A stretch of 64,000 nt of DNA from Chitinivorax tropicus (GTDB lineage: Bacteria; Pseudomonadota; Gammaproteobacteria; Burkholderiales; SCOH01). Made by a program: the position numbers and the translations under genes. The stretch's first letter is position 1; every line of letters starts with the position of its first letter. The DNA is taken from NCBI RefSeq assembly GCF_014202905.1, contig NZ_JACHHY010000006.1:1-64000 (forward strand), in the 5' to 3' direction. The notes under the pieces were generated by a model. The model saw only the letters and a program-made list of their open reading frames with translations, did not search any database and had not been told where the DNA came from. This document shows positions 26,098 to 34,691 of the stretch, one piece after another.

Positions 26098-27114
26098 TCA
26101 GTCATCAGTCAGTTGAATCGTTTGGGGTGGTCGCCGGCACCAGGCCATGGCGGACCAGGGCAGAGCCAGTTCGTCAGTACGGGTGATGCGTTTGGGGGCC
26201 AGCGTCCGCATGTCACGGGCATCGCGATGGTGGGCGTACACCCCATCGACATAGCGGTGGCCGGTATCCGGCGCAATGAACAGTACCGTCTGCTCAGGGC
26301 GACGTAGGGCTTCATGCCATGCCACCAGGTGACAGCAGCCGCTGGACAAGCCGGCAAAGATCGCGTGATTGCGCAGCAGCGCCACCGAGCCTGCCAAGCC
26401 ATGATCAAACGAAACCCAGTGAATCTGGTCGTATAAGGCGTGCCGCACATTACGAAATGGAATCGAGGTGCCGATACCAGCAATGATGATGCCGGGGTCC
26501 TCGATGTGTTCGCAGTGAAAAGTCATGCTGCCAAAAGGTTGCACGCCGATCAACTCAACATCGTCGTTTGTCCGCCGCAGGGCCTGGATCAAGCCGCCAG
26601 TCGAGCAGCCGGAGCCCACGCCGCCGACCACGCTCAACCGCTTGGTACCGAGCGATGCCTGGATCAGCTCGGCAACCGGCTCATAACCAGCATAGTGGAT
26701 GTCGTCGTGGTATTGCCGCATCCAGTGGATCTCAGGGTTGCTGGCCAACAAGGTCTTGATTCTGGCCACCCGTTGGCTTTGATCCAGCTTCAGCGTGGCT
26801 GAGGGGGGCACTTGCTCCACAGTCGCACCTAGAATCTGCAATTGGGTCATCAATGTCTTTTCGACAGTCTTGGAGGCGATGATGTGGCACCGCATGCCAA
26901 ATTTATGGCAGGCCAAGGCCAGCGCATAGGCATAGATGCCGCTGGAGCTGTCGAGCAGCGTATCGCCCGGCTTCACCACCCCTGTCTGCATCAGGCGCTC
27001 CACGGCCACCAGGGTCGAATATACCTTCATGGTCTCGAACCGGGCGACATATAGGTTGTCCCCCAGGCGGATCAGTGCGGGCGTTTTGATGGCATCGGCT
27101 ATATGATCAAACAT
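26098..27114 (-). CDS. SbnA-like PLP-dependent beta-substituting enzyme
   Basis: 338 aa of the cysteine synthase fold (type II PLP). Landmarks: the Lys-bearing segment RFETMKVYST (K30), phosphate-loop SSSGIYAYALA, GVGSGCSTGG and GLSSGC. Several segments parallel SbnA, which couples O-phosphoserine with glutamate in staphyloferrin B synthesis: LIGVQPFGSMTF, AGIGTSIP and PDTGHRYVDG. The usual NPGGSxKDR around the Lys is replaced, so the substrate may differ. The ATG at 27114 follows the kinase stop by 2 nt, pointing to coupled translation with the probable supplier of the phosphorylated amino acid. The open frame to 27144 is rejected because it lies inside the kinase. Confidence 0.85.
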   Translation of the reverse strand: MFDHIADAIKTPALIRLGDNLYVARFETMKVYSTLVAVERLMQTGVVKPGDTLLDSSSGIYAYALALACHKFGMRCHIIASKTVEKTLMTQLQILGATVEQVPPSATLKLDQSQRVARIKTLLASNPEIHWMRQYHDDIHYAGYEPVAELIQASLGTKRLSVVGGVGSGCSTGGLIQALRRTNDDVELIGVQPFGSMTFHCEHIEDPGIIIAGIGTSIPFRNVRHALYDQIHWVSFDHGLAGSVALLRNHAIFAGLSSGCCHLVAWHEALRRPEQTVLFIAPDTGHRYVDGVYAHHRDARDMRTLAPKRITRTDELALPWSAMAWCRRPPQTIQLTDD

Positions 27115-27116
27115 GT

Positions 27117-27974
27117 CTAGAACCCCGTCTGTGCAAAACGGCATTGGTAACCGAGGCTGCGGAAGAAAGCGGCCAGCTCACCCATTTCCCGACAGCCAGG
27201 TCTGCGGATGAACAAGTAACCCAGCAGGCTGCCGGTGTGGGCCACCACAATGCCATCCGCCCTGAAGTGAGCTTGCATGTCCAGTAAAGTGTCCAGATGG
27301 CGCTTGGGGATCACGCCTTGCGACAGCAAAGCGCTCGTTGTTGCGCAACGGGCAATGGCAGGCAGATCCTGTTGCAGAAAAGCCTGGATCATGTGATCGA
27401 GGTTCCTGGCATAAGCGGGCCACTCGCGTGCGTAATAAGCCAGTAGCGGCTTGCCAGCCTGTTCGGTATCAACGATATCGCCCTCGTCGATATAGCAGGC
27501 GTGGAAGACCGGTTCGTTGCCAAAGCCATTGATCACTTGCTGCTGATCGCTGAGATACAACGCATAGTGGTCAAGGAACACGCTATCGGAGCGTTCGACC
27601 TCACGCAGAATCGATGAGATCGTTTCTGCTGACGAGGAAATGGCAAACAGGCTGTCCAGGCAGCGTATGGTGGCCACCATGTCCGCAGTCGAGCTGGCCA
27701 TGCCTTTGCCCTGAATCAGCTCCGAATCATGGCTCCATCTGCCTTGTGGCAGGTTGAGCTGATGCCGTGCCAGATAGATATCGACAGCGCGCTGGCATTT
27801 TTCCTTCTCCGGTAGGTCGGTGCCGATGTCCCCATTAATGCCCAGTTCAAAATGCATACTGCTGTATTTCTTGATCGGCAACGAAATCACGCCGATATGC
27901 AGCTTGTCATTTTGGATATATGGGCCCTGAAAAAGCTCGCCAAGGGTGCCGTGGCAGATTCCGCTGTGGATCAT
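27117..27974 (-). CDS. GHMP kinase, PduX-like (amino-acid hydroxyl kinase)
   Basis: 285 aa. The GHMP ATP loop is GKGMASST (89-96), the exact form seen in PduX, the L-threonine kinase of cobalamin synthesis; CHGTLGELFQG near the N-terminus and VVAHTGSLLGYLF near the C-terminus are the other GHMP motifs. The gene sits directly before an SbnA-like enzyme that should consume an O-phospho amino acid, so it probably phosphorylates serine or threonine; no other cobalamin genes are present. The ATG at 27974 gives the family-like N-terminus; the frame extends to 28028 inside the DUF418 gene. Confidence 0.85.
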   Translation of the reverse strand: MIHSGICHGTLGELFQGPYIQNDKLHIGVISLPIKKYSSMHFELGINGDIGTDLPEKEKCQRAVDIYLARHQLNLPQGRWSHDSELIQGKGMASSTADMVATIRCLDSLFAISSSAETISSILREVERSDSVFLDHYALYLSDQQQVINGFGNEPVFHACYIDEGDIVDTEQAGKPLLAYYAREWPAYARNLDHMIQAFLQQDLPAIARCATTSALLSQGVIPKRHLDTLLDMQAHFRADGIVVAHTGSLLGYLFIRRPGCREMGELAAFFRSLGYQCRFAQTGF

Positions 27975-27987
27975 GGGAATAGTGCTT

Positions 27988-29220
27988 TCATGGTTGAGCA
28001 AACAAGGGTCTGGGATAGGAAAAGGCACGCCACAACCGCTCCAACGGGCCTTGCGGCTGATGGCGCAGCCATTGGTGGCTCGCTGTGCGCTGCAGCAGGA
28101 TGATCGCCACCATCAGCGGAATCAGCGCCACAAAGGGGAGCCGACCCATCCACGCCAATCCATAGCCATAGAACACCCACAGTGCAATACAGCTTTGTCC
28201 GATGTAGTTCGTCAATGGCACTCGGCCCAATGGCTGCAGCCATTGCAGTCGGCTTTGCCAGGCGGTCGAACGGCTTCCGCGCTCGATCAAGATCAGGTAG
28301 TACAGTGCGAGTGTCGTGCAGCCAAGGTGATACACCAGCGACTGGGCCAAACCCACCAGCCCGGTGGATTGAGGTAGCCCGGTCTGCGCCTTGATCAAGG
28401 CATAGATTGCACTGCAGCTCAGGCCAATGATGGCAGTAGGCCATGCCAGCTTATTCAGAGTCGGGTGGAGGTCGGGCAAGCGCGGCAGTATCTCGCGGGC
28501 AAGCCAGTAACCCAGCAGGAACTGCCCCAATACTTGAAAAGGCCGACCAGACTGCAGATACGCCATCGGGCGGGTGACGGCATTCAGCACGTTGGAGGCC
28601 AGGATATCGACGACATGATTCGAGCTGCGCATGTCGAACAGTGTCCATCCCATATAGCCCCATTGGGCCTGCAAACGGGTCTTGACCACGGCGAGCGATT
28701 GCCAGAACGGGTGATCTGTCGTCTGGAACCACACCAGCTGGATCAACAGCGGCATCAGCAGCAGTATGCCGACCCAGCGCAGCAACCATGCCGATGAGGT
28801 GTTGCGAAAGGCCAGTAGCATCAGCCCCATCAGGCTGTATAAGGTCAGTATGTCGCCATACCAGATCACAAACATATGGATCAGACCAAACATGCACAGC
28901 ACCGCCATGCGTCGCAGCCAGAACACGGCAAACGATCTTGGATGGTGGGCAGCCCGAGCGGACTGCAGCCCAAAGCCGATGCCAAACAACAGCGAGAACA
29001 AGGTGTAGAACTTGCCCTCGATGAAGCAATCGATCAGGAACAAGGCGATACGATCAGCGACAGGCCAGGGCAGAGCCAGGATCTGATCCGCTGTCATCAC
29101 ATATAAGCCGGCGAAACTGACCAGATTCGCCAGACAAATGCCGGCCAGCGAGAACCCACGCACGCAATCCAACAAGGCGATGCGCTGCTCGGTGGCGATC
29201 GGTTTGAATGGCTTGTCCAT
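27988..29220 (-). CDS. DUF418/YeiB-like multi-pass membrane protein
   Basis: 410 aa with about eight to ten hydrophobic segments. The opening motif RIALLDCVRGFSLAGICLANL is the YeiB/DUF418 hallmark, with FYTLFSLLFGIGFG and a C-terminal LTNYIGQS region, similar to acyltransferase-like membrane proteins. Function is unknown in the family. Its position between the receptor and biosynthetic kinase, with gaps of 22 and 13 bp, makes a role in modifying or moving the metallophore possible, but this is only inference. Confidence 0.85.
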   Translation of the reverse strand: MDKPFKPIATEQRIALLDCVRGFSLAGICLANLVSFAGLYVMTADQILALPWPVADRIALFLIDCFIEGKFYTLFSLLFGIGFGLQSARAAHHPRSFAVFWLRRMAVLCMFGLIHMFVIWYGDILTLYSLMGLMLLAFRNTSSAWLLRWVGILLLMPLLIQLVWFQTTDHPFWQSLAVVKTRLQAQWGYMGWTLFDMRSSNHVVDILASNVLNAVTRPMAYLQSGRPFQVLGQFLLGYWLAREILPRLPDLHPTLNKLAWPTAIIGLSCSAIYALIKAQTGLPQSTGLVGLAQSLVYHLGCTTLALYYLILIERGSRSTAWQSRLQWLQPLGRVPLTNYIGQSCIALWVFYGYGLAWMGRLPFVALIPLMVAIILLQRTASHQWLRHQPQGPLERLWRAFSYPRPLFAQP

Positions 29221-29242
29221 GGCGGGCGTGGGTGTTATAGGC

Positions 29243-31474
29243 TCAGAAGTGGAATTTCACGCTGAGATCGACACTGCGTGGCGAGCCCAGTATGACCTGA
29301 TTGGTAGCGCTGGCGCCGCTCCAGGTGGCATACAGCTTGTCACCCAGGTTCCGCCCACGCAGGGTGATCAACGCATGAGGCAGGCGGTAGCTGACATAGG
29401 CATCAGCCAAGGTGTAGCCATTGATGCGCACCGTATTGGCATTGTCGGTATACATGGCACCGACATGGCTCAGGCCGCCGCCAACTGACCAAGGTGTCTC
29501 TGCAAAGCGGTAATCCATCCATAGATTCGCCGTGCGTTTGGGCACATGGACGGGGACATTGCCTATACGCGATACGCCGCCTGCTTCGGTCAGGGTGTCG
29601 AACTGCGCATCCAATATGGCCAGATTGCCCAGCAAGGTCAGATCCCGCGATGCCCGCCAAGCGGCAGCCAGCTCGACACCCTTTGATGAAACCTGACCGT
29701 TGTTGACGGTCAGTGATGGCTTGGCCGCATCGCGGGACAGCACATTGCTTTGCACGATGCGATAAATGGCAGCAGTCCAGTCAAGCCTTGCCTCTGGCAG
29801 CGTCTGTTTGATGCCCGCCTCGATCTGCCTGCCGCGCGTGAGTGGGAAATTGGCATTGGCGGCAGATAACAACAGTAGGTTGGAGGTTCCAACCGGTGCT
29901 GCCGCGTCGGCAAGCTGGGCATAGAGCGTCGTTGCTTTGGAGAGATCATAGACCGCACCCAGCCGGAACGAATTGGCGTTGTAAGACTTGCTGAAAGCGA
30001 CTTGGCTGCCGGTATTGAGATCAGCAATCGTCCGATCCAGGCGGATATGGTCATGGCGAAAGCCAGCCACCAGCGTCAATGATGGCATCAGCTTGAGTGC
30101 ATTTTCTGCAAAAAGCGAGGCGACCGGTGCTTTTGTCGTCAGATCGGTGCGGTTACCCGCCCCGACAGTCAACGCCGGATTGTCGTCGTAAGTACCCACG
30201 ACTGGGTTCAAAGGATCAACCGGGGCCGCCACCAGGCCATTGGAAAAACGACGTTGGGTCGAGAAATCGGTATGGGCGTATTCCAAACCAGCGATGAAGC
30301 GGTTGCCAAGCTCGCCCAGCTTCCCTTCATGGCTGAGGTCGAGTCGGTTGGCCCAGACCTGATGATCATGTGCGACATCGACTTGATCTCGATCCAGCAG
30401 ACTGGTCGTCTTGTTGAAAACAGCCTGCTCGGCATTGCGCCAGCGTCGGTCTGCCTGGTAATGACTCAGCTCGTTACGCAGCTTCCAGGTATCGGACAGC
30501 TGCCAATTCAACCGCGCACGTGCCGACAGGCTGTTGGCGTCCATCCGGCCATCAGACACATTGTAGTTCTTGCCCACCATGCGTGAATCGATCACCCGGC
30601 CATCGGTGGCCCGCACCACGCTGGTCGCATTGCCTTCTGCGAAAGCGCTTGGCACCAGCGGCGTACCGTTATAGGCCTTGCCGTCATCTTGCAGATAGTC
30701 GAGAGATAGATTGAGCTTGACGCGAGGAGCCAGATCAACAGCAATCCCTGTGGTCAGGTGATCGAGCTTCTGTTTGCCGCGCTCGGCATATCCGTCCGAC
30801 TGCTGATGGCTGAAGTCGATCCGATAGGCAGCATGCTCGCCCAATGCGCCACCGGTACCGGCCCCCATGCGGGAAGTGTTGAAGCTGCCATAAGACAACA
30901 GCGCTTCGAAGCCAGGGTTATTGGCGTCTGGTTGTTTGGTGACAAAATTGACCGCCCCGCCGATGCCGCCTTCGCCATACAGCACCGAGGCTGGCCCTTT
31001 CAACACCTCGATCCGTTCGTAATTCCAGCTGTCCTGTGGTCGATTGGACATGGTCGGTGTCGAAACCCGCATGCCGTCGTACAGATAAGTCAGAAAGCCA
31101 CCAGAGAAACCACGGGTGGATGCAATGCCGGGTGAGGTCGGGTTGCCGCCGACGCTGATGCCAACTGCACCCCGCAACGCCTCTTCCAATGTCCTGGCAC
31201 CTCGCTGCTCTATCAATTCCTGGCCGATGACTTCGACCGAGGCGGGTGTTTCCCGCACACTCAGTCCAAGCCGTGATGCCGCTGCTGCAGACTCATCCAG
31301 TGGCAAGCTGCGCTTGGCGCTGGCCTTGACTACGATGGGCTCGAACACAGTTTGGACTGGAGGTGGATCTGTATTGGCCAGCACAAACGTGGAAGGAAGC
31401 AGGCAGGCCATGGCAACGGCTTGTGCCAGTATCTGCATGCGAAGGGGAACAACAAGATTGATTCGGCAATTCAT
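29243..31474 (-). CDS. TonB-dependent siderophore receptor
   Basis: 743 aa outer-membrane receptor. Signal peptide of about 33 residues, TonB box near EPIVVKASA, plug domain (about 55-190; ETPASVEVIGQELI, RIEVLKGPASVLYGEG, GGAVNFVTKQPD), then a 22-strand barrel ending in the expected aromatic residue (VKFHF). It is the kind that takes up ferric siderophores such as ferrichrome or ferric hydroxamates. It is the first gene of a seven-gene minus-strand operon, 153 bp from a perfect Fur box. Start may be the ATG at 31474 or 31438. Confidence 0.93.
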   Translation of the reverse strand: MNCRINLVVPLRMQILAQAVAMACLLPSTFVLANTDPPPVQTVFEPIVVKASAKRSLPLDESAAAASRLGLSVRETPASVEVIGQELIEQRGARTLEEALRGAVGISVGGNPTSPGIASTRGFSGGFLTYLYDGMRVSTPTMSNRPQDSWNYERIEVLKGPASVLYGEGGIGGAVNFVTKQPDANNPGFEALLSYGSFNTSRMGAGTGGALGEHAAYRIDFSHQQSDGYAERGKQKLDHLTTGIAVDLAPRVKLNLSLDYLQDDGKAYNGTPLVPSAFAEGNATSVVRATDGRVIDSRMVGKNYNVSDGRMDANSLSARARLNWQLSDTWKLRNELSHYQADRRWRNAEQAVFNKTTSLLDRDQVDVAHDHQVWANRLDLSHEGKLGELGNRFIAGLEYAHTDFSTQRRFSNGLVAAPVDPLNPVVGTYDDNPALTVGAGNRTDLTTKAPVASLFAENALKLMPSLTLVAGFRHDHIRLDRTIADLNTGSQVAFSKSYNANSFRLGAVYDLSKATTLYAQLADAAAPVGTSNLLLLSAANANFPLTRGRQIEAGIKQTLPEARLDWTAAIYRIVQSNVLSRDAAKPSLTVNNGQVSSKGVELAAAWRASRDLTLLGNLAILDAQFDTLTEAGGVSRIGNVPVHVPKRTANLWMDYRFAETPWSVGGGLSHVGAMYTDNANTVRINGYTLADAYVSYRLPHALITLRGRNLGDKLYATWSGASATNQVILGSPRSVDLSVKFHF

Positions 31475-31626
31475 AACGTGTCAGTCGATTCAAGAGTCAC
31501 AAAAAACGGAACAGCCCAATAACAGACGCATTCCCCTCACATGTGCTTTGCATCCAATGCACGGAACAGCGACAACACAGGCTGTTTCAAACAGCGTGCT
31601 AGGCATCCGTCATGGAAGCTACTAAT

Positions 31627-31646
31627 GATAATGATCTATCATTATC
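31627..31646. promoter_or_regulatory. Perfect Fur box
   Basis: GATAATGAT (31627-31635), CT, and ATCATTATC (31638-31646): a perfect 9-bp inverted repeat, nearly identical to the E. coli Fur consensus. It lies 153 bp upstream of the TonB receptor and is the only such site seen before the seven-gene operon, so the operon is likely repressed by iron-loaded Fur. Confidence 0.85.
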
Positions 31647-31951
31647 AAATCAAGTGTGAGCGTTTCAGTACCACCCGCCAAGGCTCACCCCATCTCAATG
31701 CCGCCATATCAATCGGTGCCGGCAAAACATGGTGGAGGGTGGTTGGAAATGCCGCATATCGCTCTGAAGCAGACCATACGGAGAACACACCTTGGCCCGG
31801 CGACCACATGCTGCGTAATGCAGGCCGTCATATATATGAGAGGGCAGGTGACCGATATAAGTGGAGGGAAGCGATGTGATGTTGGCCAGGGTGGCCCAAC
31901 CTTGATATTTGAAGCGTTCGGACGCGACATAACCCCTGACACCCCAGTATC

Positions 31952-31976
31952 ATTACATCTGTTTTCTGTCTGTAAT
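31952..31976. promoter_or_regulatory. Possible autoregulatory repeat of the Fur-family gene
   Basis: ATTACA (31952-31957) and TGTAAT (31971-31976) form a 6-bp inverted repeat with a 13-bp spacer, 23 bp upstream of the Fur-family start. The longer halves, ATCATTACA and TGTAATATTGAT, also match with a 3-nt bulge. Reads as a possible operator; not proven. Confidence 0.35.
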
Positions 31977-31999
31977 ATTGATGAAGCAGGTATCACGCC

Positions 32000-32404
32000 A
32001 TGGAACGATCCACCCGACAACGCACGGCTATTGCGTCCGTCATTGACAACGCACACCGGCCTCTGTCCCCGCAGGAGATTCTGGAAAGCGCCAAGGAAGC
32101 GGGCGCAGCCATTGGTATTGCCACTATCTATCGGAACCTGAAGCTATTGGTCGATGAAGGCTCTGTCCAGGTCGTTGTGTTGCCTGGTGACAGCCCGCGA
32201 TATGAATCCACTGGTCACGCCCATCACCACCATTTTCAGTGTGTCGCTTGCAAGCGGGTATTTGATGTCGCTGGGTGCCCAGGCAATATGAATAACCTGG
32301 CACCCAAAGGATTCACGGTCGAGCGGCATGAGCTGACGTTGTACGGTCAATGTGCCGATTGCAAATCCAACCCTTCTGACGAAATCAGATCGAACAACGC
32401 GTAA
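32000..32404 (+). CDS. Fur-family transcriptional regulator
   Basis: 134 aa. Winged helix with RPLSPQEILESAKEAG and IGIATIYRNLKLLVDEG, then a metal-binding domain with HAHHHHFQCVACKRVFDVAGC and a final CADCK. The two CxxC pairs make a structural zinc site. It could be a Fur, Zur or PerR paralogue. It lies divergent to the metallophore operon and so may respond to the same metal. The ATG at 32000 has AGG about 10 nt upstream. Confidence 0.88.
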   Translation: MERSTRQRTAIASVIDNAHRPLSPQEILESAKEAGAAIGIATIYRNLKLLVDEGSVQVVVLPGDSPRYESTGHAHHHHFQCVACKRVFDVAGCPGNMNNLAPKGFTVERHELTLYGQCADCKSNPSDEIRSNNA

Positions 32405-32659
32405 TGACATGGGCTCATGTGCCATGTAAGCGGCAGCAAGCTGGTCTGCTCGTCACGGCGGGCTCATCATTGGCACGAGCTAATCACACCAGCAGACCTG
32501 GGCTCCATTGACATACGCCATGGGGCAGGATACTTGAATTCACCCCTATAGCACCTAGACTGGGAAGAGTGACAGGCTCTGCCCTGCTGTCAGTAGATCT
32601 TGTAGAGCGAATTCCAATGCGCTTCTTCATGTGAGGCGCCACCCGTTGTGGAGTCCTCG

Positions 32660-34291
32660 ATGCGCCATCTCAGTATTGCTCAGAAGCTGTTTTTTGGATT
32701 TGCCGGCATCCTGGCTGTTGTGGCCGTGCTGGTTCTCATCACCTTGACCAATCTACAGTTGATGAACAAGGCTATTGATCGCAACGAGCACACCTTGGAG
32801 GTGATTGCATCAGTCGAGCAGATGCAATTGGGACTGCTCGATGCTGAATCAGCTGTCCGTGGCTTTGCCTTGACTGGGCTGAATACTGTCAAAGAGCCGG
32901 TTGACAAAGGGATGGCAACCGTTCAACAACATGCAGACAAACTCAAGCAGCTACTGGCGGAGCAGCCCGAGCAATTGAGCCGGCTGGACGCAATGAATGG
33001 CTTGATCAAACAGTGGCAAAGCGAGTCAGTCAAGCCATTCATCGAGCTACGTGAAAAAGTCACCACCGGTGCTGCAGCCATGGATGAGCTGGTGTCCAAC
33101 ATCAGCACCGGCAACAGCAAACCACAAATGGACGCGATTCGTGCCAAGCTGGCTGAAATTGCCGATGCCGAACGCCGCATTCTGGAGGAAAACAAAGCCG
33201 CAGCGGATCGTGTCAGCGGTCGCACAACATCGATGCTCGCGATTGGTAGTGTCGTGGCGCTGCTACTGGGCTTAGCGATCGGCATCACCCTATCAAGGGG
33301 CATTGCTAAGCGCCTGGGGCACGCCGCACGGATTGCGCGGCAGACGGCAGATGGTAATCTCGTGGCAGACATCCGGGCAGATCGGGACGACGAGATAGGC
33401 CAGGTTTTCCAAGCCATGCATGACATGCAACAGGGGCTGCGAACCATCATTTCACAGATCCAGCAGACAGGCCGGCAGCTGACCGATGCATCGCGAGACA
33501 TCGCGGGGGCATCCCATGATCTGGCACATGCAACCCACGACCAGTCCGGTGCGGCCTCCGCCATGGCGGCCTCTATGGAGGAGCTGACGGTCAGTATCAA
33601 TTATGTCTCGGATAACTCATTGCAAGCCCGTGACATCTCGACCCAATCCGGACAGCTTTGCACGGATGGGGATGTGGTGATCAAACGCACTGTCGAGGGC
33701 ATCCAGCAACTGGCCGGTACAGTAAGGGAGACTGCCGCCGCTGTGAATGAATTGGGTAGCCATGCACAGCAGATTTCTTCCATCATCGGTGTCATCAAGG
33801 AAATTGCCGATCAGACCAATCTGCTGGCACTGAATGCATCGATAGAAGCGGCCCGTGCAGGCGAGCAAGGGCGCGGGTTTGCGGTGGTCGCAGATGAAGT
33901 GCGTAAATTGGCTGAGCGTACTTCGCAGTCTACCCAGGAGATCACCACCACCATTGAGAAAATCCAGTCAGGCATGCGTGTGGCGGTGGCGGCCATGGAT
34001 ACCAGCATGGGACGGGTCGATGAAGGGGTACAGCTGGCGAACCAGGCAGGGGCAGCCATGCAGCAGATTCAATCGGGCTCGAATCGCGTGTTGACCGTGG
34101 TACAAGATATTTCCAATGCGCTGCAGGAGCAGGGAGCCGCCAGCGGCGATGTTGCCCGCTCGGTCGAGCGGATTGCGCTGATGACAGAATCAAACAACGG
34201 ATCGGTTCGGCAAACAGCTGATGCGGCAAAACAACTGGAAGCACTGGCCATGGATCTCGAAGGTGCTGTATCGCGCTTCAGACTCCGGTGA
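32660..34291 (+). CDS. Methyl-accepting chemotaxis protein with CHASE3-like sensor
   Basis: 543 aa chemoreceptor: a membrane helix (about 10-30), a helical periplasmic domain of CHASE3/four-helix type (about 35-185; QLGLLDAESAVRGFALTG is diagnostic), a second helix (about 190-212), HAMP, and a signalling domain with the tip [21 protein letters not shown]. The ATG at 32660 has GGAG 6 nt upstream; a GTG at 32648 is in frame but lacks a ribosome site. It stands alone, with no chemotaxis genes beside it. Confidence 0.92.
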   Translation: MRHLSIAQKLFFGFAGILAVVAVLVLITLTNLQLMNKAIDRNEHTLEVIASVEQMQLGLLDAESAVRGFALTGLNTVKEPVDKGMATVQQHADKLKQLLAEQPEQLSRLDAMNGLIKQWQSESVKPFIELREKVTTGAAAMDELVSNISTGNSKPQMDAIRAKLAEIADAERRILEENKAAADRVSGRTTSMLAIGSVVALLLGLAIGITLSRGIAKRLGHAARIARQTADGNLVADIRADRDDEIGQVFQAMHDMQQGLRTIISQIQQTGRQLTDASRDIAGASHDLAHATHDQSGAASAMAASMEELTVSINYVSDNSLQARDISTQSGQLCTDGDVVIKRTVEGIQQLAGTVRETAAAVNELGSHAQQISSIIGVIKEIADQTNLLALNASIEAARAGEQGRGFAVVADEVRKLAERTSQSTQEITTTIEKIQSGMRVAVAAMDTSMGRVDEGVQLANQAGAAMQQIQSGSNRVLTVVQDISNALQEQGAASGDVARSVERIALMTESNNGSVRQTADAAKQLEALAMDLEGAVSRFRLR

Positions 34292-34691
34292 GCACACATA
34301 CCTGAGACAGCTCACTCTGCGGGCTCTTGTGTTTCCTGATCCATCATGTCGCTCAATACCATCCCTTGCCTGGAACCCAACACCACGCAAGTCATGAAGT
34401 CCAGCCAGCCGAGTCTGAAAGCCGTGAAATGGCATATCTGCTTTTGCGAGAATAAATTCCTATATGGCAATATTCCTATGATCGAATGATCATGCCACTT
34501 ACCCGCAGACCAAACCTGTTATATGTCAAGGATTTGATGAGTGGCTGATCATGGCACAGCCCAACCTGAATTTGATTGACCAATGTGATTGACATGACGG
34601 ACAAACCCGGCTGAAATTGCTGCTCGATATTCTTATGTCATGTATGTTCAGGTGGTGGAAGCCCCCTGATCTGTTCGGAGGATTAACGGTA
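34292..34691. other. Intergenic region with a hairpin
   Basis: About 400 bp without a supported gene. It contains the inverted repeat ATGATC (34478-34483), gaat, GATCAT (34488-34493), flanked further out by TGGCA and TGCCA. GGAGGA at 34677-34682 is the ribosome site of the AraC gene. Confidence 0.6.

Larger units (their letters stand above)
31475..31999. other. Intergenic divergent control region with Fur box
   Basis: About 525 bp between the TonB receptor and a Fur-family gene. It holds the Fur box (31627-31646) and a weaker inverted repeat (31952-31976); several open frames on both strands are short and match nothing known. AT-rich around 31615-31655. Confidence 0.6.

Noticed and set aside
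31656-32141. 161-codon plus-strand frame overlapping the Fur-family gene
   Set aside because: Out of frame with the recognisable regulator and passes through the control region.
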